From Actinokineospora bangkokensis (GTDB lineage Bacteria; Actinomycetota; Actinomycetes; Mycobacteriales; Pseudonocardiaceae), in contig NZ_MKQR01000011.1 in assembly GCF_001940455.1 (NCBI RefSeq), positions 62,001 through 126,000 of the forward strand: a stretch of DNA of 64,000 bases. Reading direction: 5' to 3'. Positions within the stretch are counted from its first letter, which is position 1. The number at the start of each line of letters is the position of its first letter. Made by a program: the position numbers and the translations under genes. Positions 31,801 through 41,300 of this stretch are shown in pieces. The notes under the pieces are model-generated. The model was not told where the DNA came from. It saw only the letters and a program-made list of their open reading frames with translations, and made no database searches.

Positions 31801-32257
31801 CGGCGAACACCCCGGTCCGGCTGCCGCGCACCGACCTGGGGTCGAGCCCGGCGCGCTCGAAGGCCTCCCAGGCGACCTCCAGCAGCAGCCGCTGCTGCGG
31901 GTCGGTGGCCAGCGCCTCGCGCGGGGAGATCCCGAACAGGTCGGCGTCGAAGTCTGCGGCGTCGTGCAGGAACCCGCCGCGCCCGGTCCGGGAGGTGCCC
32001 GGGCCGCCCTCGGGGTCGTGCAGGTCCGCGGGCCAGCCGCGGTCGGCGGGGAAGGCGGAGGTGGCGTCGCGGCCCGCGGCGACGAGCTCCCACAGGTCCT
32101 CCGGGGAGCGCACGCCACCGGGGTAGCGGCAGGCCGCGCCGATGATGGCGACCGGCTCGGTCGCGGCGGACTCGGCCTCGGCCAGCCGCCGCTTGACCGC
32201 GCGCAGGTCGGTCGTCACCTTCTTCAGGTAGTCCCGCAGCTTCTGCTCGGTGCTCAC
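19835..32257 (-). CDS. Modular type I polyketide synthase, modules 3-5 (4140 aa)
   Basis: Second PKS protein, three modules of identical layout KS-AT-KR-ACP. It opens with a docking coiled coil (EQKLRDYLKKVTTDLRAVKR) and ends with a docking tail (ADELLDLIQSEFGKP). KS active cysteines are near residues 202, 1549 and 2875, each in DTACSSSLV. All three ATs carry HAFH and are read as malonyl-specific. All three KRs lack LDD and carry the GVWGSG Trp signature, so three successive A-type hydroxyls are expected, a 1,3,5-polyol run. The GTG start at 32255-32257 is preceded by GGGGGGTGA. The gap from the upstream PKS stop is 52 nt and to the downstream PKS start 19 nt, consistent with one transcript. 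Confidence 0.98.
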   Translation of the reverse strand: MSTEQKLRDYLKKVTTDLRAVKRRLAEAESAATEPVAIIGAACRYPGGVRSPEDLWELVAAGRDATSAFPADRGWPADLHDPEGGPGTSRTGRGGFLHDAADFDADLFGISPREALATDPQQRLLLEVAWEAFERAGLDPRSVRGSRTGVFAGLMYHDYGSRLDAIPEQLEGFVVNGSAGSIASGRVAYTFGLEGPAVTVDTACSSSLVGLHWAVRSLRSGECSMALAGGVTVMASPQVFLDFSRQQGLAADGRCKSFGAGADGTGWAEGAGFLLLERLSDALANGHPVLAVVRGTAVNSDGASNGLTAPSGPAQRAVIRAALADAGLTASDVDAVEAHGTGTVLGDPIEAQALLDTYGQDRDTPLRLGSIKSNIGHTQAAAGVAGIIKVVEAMRHGVLPRTLHARTPSPHVDWAAGAVSLLTEPVEWPAGDRVRRAGVSSFGVSGTNAHAIIEEPPAVEQQAGTHSGPVLWPLSGHTQQALRQQAARLAEVADEHAAADVAFTLGTARAALAQRAVVLDAHPAALRALAAGDTSSDVVTGTVVGGGTAFVFTGQGSQRAGMGAGLAAAFPAFAEAWREVLALFPAPVREVVEQGGPRLGGTEFAQPAIFAFEVALTRLFASWGVVPDVVIGHSVGEVAAAHVAGIFTLEDAARLVVDRGARMGAVAARGAMAAVALPESEVDLPAGVEVGAVNAEGSVVVSGDADAVRALVERYRSEGVRATLLDVSHAFHSAHMDEVLPGFAAFVDTIARHPRTIDFIPVAGEHDPEDAAYWVDNVRNPVRFAEGVRRLGAVRALEVGPDAALTPLVDGCVPAQKKDRDEQRAALEALARLHVTGQAVDWAAFHAGARPVALPTYAFQRTRFWLDGPAPAAGSDLDALRYRVTWAPAVLDRAAAFPPGAVAWDTEVDGLETVADLPDGAIAVFRPATAAEALDRLQRALGRDVRLWCLAEGPEAAAIAALGRVAALEHPGLWGGCVEQDGDSAHLRAVIGGAEDAIRVDESGPRLRRLTPVPARPGEDWTPAGPVLITGGTGGLGARVAHWAVDRGATDLVLVSRRGPDAPGADELRAALAGRGARVAVVACDVADRDQVAALLAAHPVDSVFHTAGAVLTRPLAETTAEDLRAVHAAKVGGALLLDELTGGLSAFVLFSSIAGVWGSGGLGAYAAANAALDDLAGRRRARGETALSIAWGPWAEAGMATGETGDELVRRGLRPLAPATALDALGAALAAGDTCVTVADVDWARFAPAFTARRPSPLLAGIPAARPVETVRAPEVATAATVAPDQLAGVVLDRVAAVLGHTGADAVDRTRPFRDLGFDSLTAVELRDALAAATGLRLPATVVFDHPTPDALVAHLLTELTGAGTAAATTAVAASADDPIAVVGMGCRFPGGVDSPESLWDLLRAGGDAVGPFPDDRGWDLAALVDPDPDKPGTTYAAEGAFLADAAAFDAGFFGISPREATAMDPQQRVLLEVVWEALERAGVDPTGLRGSDTAVFAGTNGQDYSAVVAGAVDRPDGYLGTGSAASVLSGRVSYALGLEGPSLTVDTACSSSLVALHLAVRALRAGECSLALAGGVTVMATPTAFTEFARQRGLAADGRCKAYAEGADGTGWGEGAGVLVLERLSDARRHGHPVLAVVRGSAVNSDGASNGLTAPNGPAQQRVLRAALADAGLTPSDVDAVEGHGTGTRLGDPIEAGALGAVYGADRERPLLLGSVKSNIGHTQAAAGVAGVIKSVLALRHGVLPATLHAATPSGHVDWRGLAVLTEAEPLPELARPWRIGVSSFGFSGTNAHVVVEQAIEQAADQAADPTGPAEPGPVALAVSGRSAAAARAQADRLADFLAAYPGTSLADVALSLGTARAAFDHRIAVVAGSTDQAVERLRAARGVTTAKPGRVAFAFTGQGSQRAGMGAGLAARFPAFAAAWDEVLALFPAEVRAAVLDGERLDDTRVAQPAIFAFEVAVVRLLQSWGVRPDVVIGHSVGEFAAAWAAGVFALEDAARLVVRRGELMGAVERPGAMAAIGSAEQDLRLPAGVEVAAVNGPGSVVVSGDAEAVRELVEDCRARGTKASLLRVSHAFHSAHMDEVLAPFAEAVAATPRATRGTKAAGIEFVGVAGEHDPAEATYWSDNVRATVRFAEGAARLDAAHVVEVGPEAALLPFIDGMIALQRKDTDEVESLTRGLAALWAGGVAVDWAAVHPGARAVDLPTYAFQRDRYWLTTTQTPGNPWRHVPVWQEIAVDAAAAEPGATVLDLAGKTPADLLAALREVPGGSRVWCLTRGAVAVGDETPDPDQAAIWGLGRVVALEHPDRWGGLIDLPATAGEPDPEQLRAAMTSGEDQIALRGTVLAQRLVAAPRPRGRAVLDGATVLITGGTGGLGLAVARNLPGAAKVVLLSRTGGPAPEVDTAAEVITVACDVTDRAALQAVVAEHAPTVVIHAAGVGGPRTPVDALDPAELADVLDAKVTGARLLDELVGDVDAFVLFSSIAGVWGSGQQGAYSAANAALHAIAHARRARGRAATAIAWGPWAGTGMAHAAGELAGLGRLGLRPLDPDRAARALLRELGGTDPVVVLADVDWAAFHRAFTARRPSPLLSGLVSAPEPVAAGAPTDLTPAQAVKLVRALAAEVLGHADATAVGADTAFRDLGFDSLTAVELRDRVAAATGVRLPATVVFDEPTPHRLAALLTGADRAGVAPAPTTAAPDDDPVVIVGGACRYPGGVTSPDELWQLVLDGTDAIGPLPTDRGWPADLHHPDPDHPGTSLARHGGFLDGAAGFDAAFFGISPREALAMDPQQRHLLEVSWEALERAGIDPHALRGSRTGVFAGANPNDYAAVLAAASEDVGGHLGVGNAPSVLSGRIAYTLGLEGPALSVDTACSSSLVALHLATRSLRAGECDLALAGAATIMSTPGVLVEFTRQRAMSPDGRCRAFGAGADGTGWSEGVGVLVLARRSTAEANGYPVLAVVRGTAVNSDGASNGLTAPSGRSQQRVLRAALADAGLSPSDVDAVEAHGTGTALGDPIEAEALLAVYGQDRAEPLRLGSLKSNIGHAQAAAGVGGVLKTVWAMRHGLLPRTLHAEQPSPHVDWSSGRVELLTEPVAWPETGRPRRAGVSSFGFSGTNAHVILEQPPAPAERAPAAGEAFPVHALPLSAASPTALAVVAQRAAGLLDDPAALAAALADTRADLSHRAVVLGADRAELSAALAAFPDHPDVVAGTATAGGGVAFLFPGQGAQHAGVGKQLAEASPVFAAALTEVCSHLDPHLDRPLAEVLFAEPGTAEAELIDQTAYTQPALFALEVALYRLVEGWGVRPVALLGHSIGGLAAAHVAGVLTLADAAAVVAARGRLLQSLPAGGAMLAVDAAEEDVRPLLTPGLDIAAVNGPAAVVVSGRAEEVDALAAALTARSRRLRVSHAFHSALVEPVLAEFRAVVSGVALREPQIPVVSDVSGKVAEQGELTDPEHWVRHLRHEVRFAEGLRAAVAAGADRFLEVGPGATLTALARATLDDGSAAAPAVFAALLRPRADEPRSIAAALAALHTAGERVDWSAFAGPVGARVDLPTYPFEHTRYWPTLPTAPGSDDWHYAVDWQPLAPGAGPIGHWAVLGDADGLRAALADLGVRVSDDLTGSPDGVVVVAPADEVALLDLLRAADAPVWVVGGSAGAHALGRVAALEQPRRWGGSIEVDHPDWAVVAALLGGEEDQVRVRGAEASARRVVPAAPGAGSWTPRGTILVTGGTGALGGHVARAVLAAGADEVVLASRGGPDAPAARALREELGERAVVVACDVTDRAQLTALLAAHPVTAVVHAAGVARLAPLAELDPAELAEVLDAKVTGALLLDELVGEVDAFVLFSSIAGVWGSGDHGAYAAANARLDALALDRHRRGLPATAIAWGPWAGGGMADGEVGDGLRRRGLRPLDPAAAVAALLRLVGDRPTAVVADVDWAVFAPLFTSARPAPLLAAVTPAPAPAPAAAEAGAEGAGLAAELARLDDAGRKRRLLDLVRAEAARVLRTASVDSRRGFLEIGFDSLTAVELRAALSAKTGLALPTTLVFDHPTPDALAEHLAAETRPDADPGADLDRIEALVAAGGVDDPGGLAARLRALADRLAGPAAPAFAPDLADAGADELLDLIQSEFGKP
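20050..24138 (-). other. PKS module 5: KS-AT(malonyl)-KR(A)-ACP
   Basis: KS starts DPVVIVGGACRYPGG with DTACSSS. The AT is of a different malonyl lineage from modules 3 and 4: FPGQGAQHAGVG, YTQPALFALEVAL, LLGHSIGG (Gly where Glu is usual) and SHAFHSALV. KR has GGTGALG, no LDD and GVWGSGDHGAYAAAN. ACP has IGFDSLTAVE. A docking tail follows. Boundaries are approximate. Confidence 0.9.
24185..28124 (-). other. PKS module 4: KS-AT(malonyl)-KR(A)-ACP
   Basis: KS starts DPIAVVGMGCRFPGG with DTACSSS. The AT has FTGQGSQRAGMG, GHSVGE and SHAFHSAH. KR has GGTGGLG, HAAGVGGPRTPV (no LDD) and GVWGSGQQGAYSAAN. ACP has LGFDSLTAVE. The result is a secondary hydroxyl. Boundaries are approximate. Confidence 0.9.
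28160..32257 (-). other. PKS module 3: KS-AT(malonyl)-KR(A)-ACP
   Basis: KS has DTACSSSLVGLH. The AT has FTGQGSQRAGMG, FAQPAIFAFEVA, GHSVGE and SHAFHSAH. KR has GGTGGLG, HTAGAVLTRPL (no LDD) and GVWGSGGLGAYAAAN. ACP has LGFDSLTAVE. The result is a secondary hydroxyl. Boundaries are approximate. Confidence 0.9.
31338..31393. repeat. KS-internal near-identical tract, copy A (module 3 KS)
   Basis: A 56-nt stretch identical to 36508-36563, in the KS region encoding the NSDGASNGL neighbourhood. Flanks differ by scattered single bases, so it looks like a short gene-conversion tract between KS domains of two different PKS proteins. Confidence 0.8.
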
Positions 32258-32309
32258 GCGGTGTCACCCCCCGGTCGGGTCGTCGGTCGCGGTGGTCGCA
32301 CGGGTCGCA

Positions 32310-35300
32310 CTAGTCGCCGAACTCCTTGTCGATGAGGTCGAAGAGCTCGTCGTCGGAGGCGGTGTCGACATCGGCGTCCAGCCCCGGCTCGACCTCGGGC
32401 TCCCCGCTGCCCGCCAGCAGCTCGCGCAGGCGGGCCGCCACCGCCTGCCGCTCGGCCGGGTCGGCCAGGGCCAGCCGCAGCCCGTCGAGGGCGGCCTCCA
32501 GCGCCGGGGCGGGGGCCGGGGCGGGCGGCGGCGCGTCGGCCAGCCTGCTGGCCAGCCCCGCGGCGAGGGCGGCGGGCGTGGGGTGCTCGAAGACCAGCGT
32601 GGTGGTCAGCGCCAACCCGGTCGCGGCGGCGAGCTGGTTGCGCAGCTCCACCGAGGCCAGCGAGTCGAAGCCGAGGGTCTTGAACGCGGTGTCGGGGTCG
32701 ACCGCGAGCGGGGAGGCGTGGCCCAGGACGGCGGCGACGCGGGCCCGCACGAGGCCGAACAGCGCCCGGCCGCGCTCGGCGGGGGCCATCGCCGCCCACC
32801 GGTCGGGGCCCGGCTCGGGGCGGGCCGCGCGCGCGGGCTTGGGCACCAGGGCCGACAGCAGCGGCGGGACCTCGTCGGCGGCGCGCAGCGCGGCGAGGTC
32901 GAGGCGGGCGGGCACCAGGGCGGTGTGCCCGCTGCGCAGCGCGGCGTCGAACAGCGCGCGGCCGTCGGCGGCCGAGAGCGGGCGGATGCCCAGGCGGGCC
33001 AGCCGGGCGCGGCCCGCCTCGTCCAGGTGCTCGGCCATCCCGCCCTCCCACAGGCCCCAGGCCAGGGCGGTGGCGGGCAGGCCGCGGGCGGCGCGGTCGG
33101 CGGCGAGGGCGTCCAGGGCGGTGTTGGCGGCGGCGTAGTTGGCCTGCCCGGCGGTGCCCAGGACACCGGCCGCGGCGGTGAACACGACGAACGCGTCGAG
33201 GTCGCGGGTGAGCCGGTCGAGGTTGCGCGCGGCGTCGACCTTGGGCCGGGCGACGGCGGCGAGCCGCTGCGGTGTCATCGCGGCCAGGACGCCGTCGTCG
33301 AGCACGCCCGCGGCGTGCACGACGGCGCTGATCCGCCGGTCGGCCGCGGCCAGCACGGCGGCGCACTGCTCGGGGTCGGCGAGGTCGGCGGCCTCGACGC
33401 GCACGTCGACGCCGAGGGCGGCGAGGTCGGCGGCGAGCCGGTCGGCGCCGGGGGCGGCGGGCCCGCGCCTGCTGACCAGCAGCAGGTGCTTCGCGCCCGC
33501 TTCCGCGAGGTGGCGGGCGAACAGGGCGCCCAGCGCGCCGGTGCCGCCGGTGATGAGCACGGTGCCGTCCGGGTCGATCCCGCTCCCCTGACCGGTGCCG
33601 CCGGTGGCGGGGACGCGGACCAGGCGCGGGACGAACGCGGCGCCGTCGCGCAGGGCGACCTCGGGTTCACCGATCGCCAGCGCGGCCAGCAGGTCGGGGT
33701 GCTCGGCGCCCTGGGGTCCCGCCTCGACCAGGGCGAACCGGCCGGGGTGCTCGGCGCGGGCGGACCGGACGAGGCCGACGACCCCCGCGCCCGCGAGCTG
33801 GCCATCGGTGACGACGACGAAGGTGCGGTCGTCCGGGGTGGCGAGGAACTCCTGCATCCGCAGCAGGGTCCCGGCGGGCTCATGTCCGGTGTGGACGAGG
33901 AACCGCTCGGCGGGGGCGGGCGCGGCGGGCAGCTCGACGCGGGTCCACTCGACCCGGTGGAGCAGGTCGGCCGCCGGGTCGGCGGGACGGGCCGGGCGCA
34001 GCGCCAGCGCGTCGACCGCGACGACGACGCGGCCGGTGTCGTCGGCGACCTCGACGGCCGCGGTGAGCGGCCCGACCGGGGTCAGCGTGGCGCGCAGCGC
34101 GCCGGTGGCGGGCCCGTCGACCACCACGCCGGTGAAGGAGAACGGCAGCAGCGCGGTGCCCGGGTCGCCGTCGAGCTCACCGAGGCCGACCGCGTGCAGG
34201 GCGGTGTCGAGCAGCGCGGGGTGCACCGCGTGCCCGCCGGTGAGCCCGGCGGGCGGGGTGACCTCGGCGGTGTAGGAGGTGCCGTGGCGCCACAGGCCGG
34301 TCAGGCCGCGGAAGGCGGGGCCGTAGTCGATGCCGTTGGCGGCGAAGCGGTCGTAGAGCGCGTCGCGGTCCAGCGGGGTGGGCGCACCGGAGGGCCGGGG
34401 CCGCACGGCGGGCACGACCTCCCCGAGCGCACCGGTGGCCGCGACCACCCAGGAACCGCCCTCGCGCCGGGAGTGGACGGTGACCGCGCGCGCGGAGTCG
34501 ACCTTGACCTGGATGTCGACCTGCTCGCCCGCGGGGACGACGACGGGGGTGGTCAGCGTCAGCTCCATGACGCCGAGGCCGCCCGCGCGGGTGCCCGCGT
34601 GCGCGACGAGGTCGAGCAGCGCGGTGCCGGGCAGCAGCACCTGGCCGCCGACGACGTGCCCGGCCAGCCAGGGGTGCGCCGCGGTCGAGACCGCGCCGCT
34701 GAGCACGAGGTCGCCGGTGTCGGCCAGGGTCACCTCGTCGGTGAGCACGGGGTGGGCGCCGGGCCTGCCCGTGGGCGCGGCGAGCCAGAACGAGTCGCGG
34801 CGGAACGGGTAGGTGGGCACGTCGGCGCGGGCGGTGCCGGGCGGCACGGGCGCGGGCGCCCGGCCGATGGCGTGCAGGCGGGCGAGGGCCGTGGTGACCC
34901 CGTCCGGCTCGGGCAGGCCGCGGCCGAGCAGCGCCACGGCGGTGGCGGTGGGGGCGCTGTCGGCGATCATCGCGGTGAGCGCGCCGCCGGGGCCGACTTC
35001 GAGGAAGGCGTCCGCGCCCAGGCCCGCGGCGGTGGTGACGGCGTCGTGGAAGCGCACCGCCTGGCGGGCGTGGCGGACCCAGTGCTCGGCCGTGGCCAGC
35101 TCCGGCCCGGCGACCTCGCCGGTGACGTCGGAGACGACGGTGAGGGTGGGCTCGGCGTAGGTGACCCGCTCGGCCACGGCGCGGAAGGCGTCGAGCGCCG
35201 GGTCCATGCGCGCGGAGTGGAAGGCGTGGCTGACCGCGAGCCGCGCCGTGCGCACACCGCGCTCGGCCCAGTGGGCGGCCAGCGCGTCGACGGCGTCGGC

Positions 35301-38300
35301 GTCCCCGGAGACCACGACGGCGCGGGGGCCGTTGACCGCGGCGATCGAGACCCCGGCGGTCAGCAGCGGCGCGACCTCGTCCTCCGCAGCGCCGACAGCG
35401 AGCATCGCCCCGCCCTCGGGCAGCGCCTGCATGAGCTTGCCGCGCGCGGTGACCAGCGCGGCCGCGTCGGCCAGGGAGAACACCCCGGCGACGTGGGCGG
35501 CGGCGATCGAGCCGACGGAGTGGCCGAGCAGCACCCCGGGCCGCACCCCGCGGGCGGTCAGCGCCCGGTGCAGGGCGACCTCGACGGCAAACAGCGCGGG
35601 CTGGGCGTGCTCGGTGCGGTTGAGGGCGTCGGCGTCCTCGCCCCAGAGCACGGCGCGCAGCCCCGGGTCGAGCGCGGCCAGCACCTCGTCCAGGGCGGCG
35701 GCGAAGACCGGGTCGGCGGCGTGCAGGGCGCGCCCGGCGCCGAGGCGCTGGCTGCCCTGGCCGGGGAACACGAACGCCAGCTCGCCCTCGCGCACCCGGG
35801 TGGGGGTCAGCTCGCGCAGGCCGTCGACGAGGGCGGCGCGGTCGTGGCCGACGACGACCGCGCGGTGGTCGTGGGTGGTGCGGGCGGCCAGGGCGCGGGC
35901 GACCGCGGCGGGGTCGGCCTCGGTCCGCTCGGCCCACTCCGCGAGTTCGGCGGCGCGGCGGCGCAGGCCGTCGCCGTCCTTGGCCGACAGCGGCCACGCG
36001 ACCAGACCCGCCGCGGGCTCGGTGGTCTCGGCCGGTTCCGCGGCCTCGGGGATCTCGGGCGCCTCTTCGAGGATGACGTGGGCGTTGGTGCCGCTGATGC
36101 CGAAGGACGACACGGCCGCGCGGCGGGTCCGCTCCCCCGGTGCCCACGGCGCGGGCTCGGTGAGCAGCCGCAGCGCACCGCCTGCCCAGTCGACGTGCGG
36201 GCTGGGCTCGTCGGCGTGCAGGGTCCTGGGCAGCACGCCGTGCCGCAGCGCCTGCACCAGCTTGATCACCCCGGCCACACCGGCGGCGGCCTGGGAGTGG
36301 CCCAGGTTGGACTTGAGCGAGCCCAGGGCCAGCGGGGCGGACCGGTCGCGGCCGTAGGCGGCGATCAGCGCCTCGGCCTCGATCGGGTCGCCCAGGGCGG
36401 TGCCGGTGCCGTGCGCCTCGACGGCGTCCACATCGGACGGCTCCAGGCCCGCGTCGGCCAGCGCCGCGGCGATCACCCGCTGCTGCGCCGGGCCGTTCGG
36501 GGCGGTCAGGCCGTTGGACGCGCCATCGGAGTTCACCGCCGTGCCGCGCACCACCGCCAGCACGGGGTGGCCGTTGGCGCGCGCGTCGGAGAGCCGTTCG
36601 AGCACGAGCACGCCCGCGCCCTCGGCCCACCCGGTGCCGTCCGCGCCCGCGCCGAAGGCCTTGCACCGGCCATCGGCGGCCAGGCCGCCCTGCTTGCCGA
36701 ACTCGAGGAAGACGCCGGGCGAGGCCATCACGGTCGCGCCCGCGGCCAGGGCCAGCCCGCACTCCCCCGCGCGCAGCGCCCGCGCCGCCAGGTGCAGCGC
36801 GACCAGCGACGACGAGCACGCGGTGTCCACGGTCAGCGACGGCCCCTGCAACCCCAGGGCGTAGGAGATCCGCCCCGAGGCCACGCTGGGGTGCCCACCG
36901 GTGAGCGCGTTGCCCGCCACGTCGTCCCCGACGGCGTCCAGGCGCGGCCCGTACTCCTGGTGCGAGGCGCCGACGAACACCCCGGTCGCGGTGCCGTGCA
37001 GCGCGTCGGTGTCCAGGCCCGCACGTTCCACGGCCTCCCACGCCGTTTCGAGCAGGATGCGCTGCTGGGGGTCCATAGCCAGCGCCTCGCGCGGGGAGAT
37101 GCCGAAGAACGCCGGGTCGAACTCGTCGGCGTCGAGCAGGAAGCCGCCCCGGTCGACCACGCCCGCGGCGGTCAGCGCGCGCAGGTCCCAGCCGCGGTCG
37201 GTGGGCAGCGGGCCCAGCGCCTCGCGGCCCGCGGCGACGAGGTCCCACAGGTCGTCGGGGGTGCGGATGCCGCCGGGGTAGCGGCAGGCCATGCCGATGA
37301 CCGCGATCGGCTCGTCGGCCGCGGCGGCCACCGGCGCGGCGGCGGCGGTCCCGGTGCGGGCCCGGTCGAGGTGGCGGGCGAGCGCGCGCGGCGTGGGGTG
37401 GTCGTAGAGGACGCCCACCGGCAGGCGCAGGCCGGTGGCGGCGGCGAGGGCGTTGCGCAGCTCCACCGAGGTCAGCGAGTCGAAGCCGAGGTCGCGGAAG
37501 GGCCGGTCGAGCGCGATCGAGGCCGGGTCGCGGTGGCCCAGGGCGGCGGCGGTCCGCGCGCGCACCAGGTCGAGGGCGTCGCCCACCGGCGCGGGGGCGG
37601 TGCGGGGGGCGACCTGGACCAGGTCGCGCAGCAGCGGGCCGGGGACGGTGGCGGCGAAGCGGTCCCAGTCGACGTCGGCGACCAGCACGACCGGGTCGGG
37701 TCCGGCGACCGCGGCCCAGAGCGCGTCGACGGCGCGGGCCGGGTCGAGCGGGCGCGCGCCGCGGCGGCGGAACCCGTCGGCGGCGGCCTCGGCCATGCCC
37801 GCCCCCGCCCAGGGCCCCCAGGCCACGGCGGTGGCGGGCAGGCCGCGGGCGCGGCGGTCGCGGGCCAGGGCGTCGAGGGCGGCGTTGGCCGAGCCGTACC
37901 CGGACTGGCCGGGGTTGCCGGTGACGCCGACGAAGGAGGAGAACAGCACGAACGCGCGCACGTCCCCGACGAGCCGGTCGAGGGCGCGGGCGGCGTCGAG
38001 CTTGGCGCGGCGGGTGGCGGCCAGCGCGGCGGCGGTGGTGTTGTCCACCGTGGCGTCGTCGAGGGTCCCGGCGGCGTGCACGACGGTGTCCACCGGGCCG
38101 GTCGCGGCGAGCACGGCGGCGAGGGCGTCGGGGTCGGCGGCGTCGCAGTCGGCCAGGGTGACCCGGGCGCCGCGGCGCTCCAGGTCGGCGGCGAGGTCGG
38201 TCGCGCGGGAGGCGGTGCGGCTGAGCAGCACCAGGTGCTCGACGCCGCGGTCGGCGAGGTCGCGGGCGACGGCCGCGCCGAGCGCGCCGGTGCCGCCGGT

Positions 38301-41300
38301 GATCAGGGCGGTGCCGCGCGGCTGGAAGGGCGTGCCGGGGCGGGCGGCGCGGTGCAGCCTGCGGACCGCGACGCCCTCAGCGGTGACGGCGAGGTCGACC
38401 TCGTCGCCGGGGGCGGCCAGGACGCGGCGGGCGCGGTCGACCTGCTCGGCGGTGGCCTCGCGGGGCAGGTCGAGCAGGCGCAGGTCGAGGTCGGGGCGCT
38501 CGGTGCGGGCGCTGTGCACCAGCCCGCGCACGGCGGCCTGGTCGGGGTCGGTCTCGGCGTCGCGGGTGAGCACCCACAGGCGCTCGGGCGCGGTCTTCAG
38601 AAGGGCGAGCGTGCCCTCGGCGTCGAGCGCGCTGACCAGGATGGCGTCGCCGCTTTCGGCCGGGTCGTCGATGCGGACGGCCTCGGTGAACGGGTTGTCG
38701 CCCTCGGCGGCGATCACGGCCAGCGGCCCGGCCTGCGCGGCGGGGACGGTAACGGGCTGCCAGCGCACCGCGTGGAACAGCGCGTCCTCGGCCGCTTCAT
38801 CGGCGTGCAGCCAGAAGCGGCTGCGCTGGAAGGCGTAGGTGGGCAGGTCGGCGCGCGGGCCCGCCGGGAGCACCGCGTCCCAGTCGAGGTCGACCCCGCC
38901 CGCGAACAGCCGGGCCGCGGCCGTGAGCGCGGCCTGCGCCTCGTCGTCGCCCTTGACCGCGGGGACGCAGCCGTCGAGCACCGGGGTCAGGGCCGGGGTG
39001 GGCCCGACCTCCAGCACGTGCACGGCGTCCAGGCCCGCGGCGCCCTCGGCGAAGCGGACCGCGTCCCGCACGTTGGCGACCCAGTAGTCGGTGGAGGTCG
39101 GGTCGACGTCGCGGGCGACGCGCACGAACCGGACCGACGGCTCCCGCCGCTCGACACCGTCCACGAAGGACCGGAACTCGTCCAGCACGGGGTCCATGTG
39201 CGCGGAGTGGAAGGCGTGGCTCACGGCCAGCACCGACGCCTTGACCCCGCGCGCCTTGTGCTCGGCCACCAGCGCCGCCACCGCGTCGGCGTCGCCGGAC
39301 ACCACGACGGAACCGGGCGCGTTGACCGCCGCCAGCTCCACCCCGGCCGGAAGCTCCACTTCAGACTCACCGAGCCCGATGGCTCCCATCGCGCCGCGGG
39401 CGGTCACTGCCCCCATCAACGCCCCGCGCTTGACCACCAGGGCGGCGGCGTCCGCCAGGGAGAACACCCCGGCGGCCCACGCCGCGGCGATCTCCCCCAC
39501 GGAGTGCCCGATCACGACGTCCGGCCGCACGCCCCACGAGGCGAACAGCCGCACCACCGCGACCTCGAAGGCGAAGATCGCGGGCTGGGCGAACTGGGTC
39601 TCCGCGATCCGCGACCCCTCGGTGATCGCGGCGCGCACCTCGGCGGGGAACAGGCCCAGGACCTCGTCCCACGCAGCGCGGAACACCGGGAACGCCGCCG
39701 CCAGCCCACGCCCCATCGCCGCGTGCTGCGAGCCCTGCCCGGTGAAGGCGAACGCCGTCCGCCCGGGGCGCGCGACCCCGCGCACCGCGCCGGAGGCCAG
39801 CGAGTCCAGCAGTTCGCCCGCTGTCGCGCCGACGCCGACAGCGCGGTGCGGCAGAGCGGTCCGCGACGCCAGCGCGCGGGCGACCGGCACGGGGTCGACC
39901 TGGTCCGCGAGTGCGGCGACCTGCGCGGCCAAGGCCTCGGGCGAGTGCCCGCTGACCGGCCACAGCACCGGACCGCCCGCGACCTCGGGCCTGTCCTCGG
40001 TGCCCTGCTCCACCGACTGCTCCAGCACCAGGTGGGCGTTGGTGCCGCTGATCCCGAACGACGAGACGGCCGCGCGGCGGGTGCGCCCGGCGGGCCAGGA
40101 GTCGGCCTCGGTGAGCAGGCGCACCCCGGTCCACTCGACGTGCCCGGTGGGGTTCTCGGCGTGCAGGGTCGCGGGCCGCACGCCGTGGCGCACGGCCTGA
40201 ACGGCCTTGACCACGCCGAGCACGCCCGCGGCGGCCTGGGCGTGGCCGATGTTGGACTTGAGCGAGCCGAGCGCCACCGGCTCGGCCCGGTCGGCGCCGT
40301 AGGTGGCGATGAGCGCGGCGGCCTCGACCGGGTCGCCCAGGCGGGTGCCGGTGCCGTGCGCCTCGACCAGGTCGACGTCGGCGCCGGTGAGGCCCGCGTC
40401 GGCGAGCGCGGCGCGGATGACCCGGCGCTGCGCGGCGCCGTTGGGGGCGGTCAGGCCGTTGGAGGTGCCGTCCTGGTTGACCGCGCTGCCGCGGATCACG
40501 GCCAGCACGGTGTCGCCGTCGCGGCGGGCGTCGGTGAGCCTGCGCAGCACCAGCAGGCCCGCGCCCTCGGCCCAGCCGGTGCCGTCGGCGTCGGCGGAGA
40601 ACGCCTTGCAGCGCCCGTCGGCGGCGAGCCCGCCCTGCTTGGCGAACTCCGCGAACATGCCGGGGCTGCTCATCACGGTCACCCCGCCCGCGAGGGCGGT
40701 GTCCACCTCGCCCTGGCGCAGCGACCGCACGGCCAGGTGCAGCGCCACCAGCGAGGAGGAGCAGGCGGTGTCGACGGTCAGCGCGGGCCCGTCGAGCCCG
40801 AAGTGGTAGGCGATGCGCCCGGAGGCGACGCTGGTCGTGGTGCCGGTGAGGACGTGCCCGCCCGCCTCGCCCGCCCGGTGCGCGCGGGGGCCGTAGTCCT
40901 GCGGGATGGCGCCGACGAACACCCCCGTGGTGCCCGCGGGGACCCCGCCCGCGCGCTCGAAGGCCTCCCAGGCCAGCTCCAGCAGCACCCGCTGCTGCGG
41001 CTCCATCGCCGCGGCCTCGCGCGGGGAGATGCCGAACAGGTCCGCGTCGAACTCGGCGGCGTCGTGCAGGAACCCGCCGCGCGCGTCCGCCAGCGCCCAC
41101 CCGCGGTCGGTCGGGGCGGGGCCGACGGCGTCGCGGCGGTCGACGACCAGCTCCCACAGCTGCTCGGGGGTGGTGACCCCGCCGGGCGCGCGGCAGGCCA
41201 TGGCCACCACGGCGATCGGCTCGCCGGGGTCGACCGCGGCGCGCGCCGGGGTCTCGGCGGTGTCGGTGCCGCCGTTGTCCCACCACGTCGCCAGCGCTGC

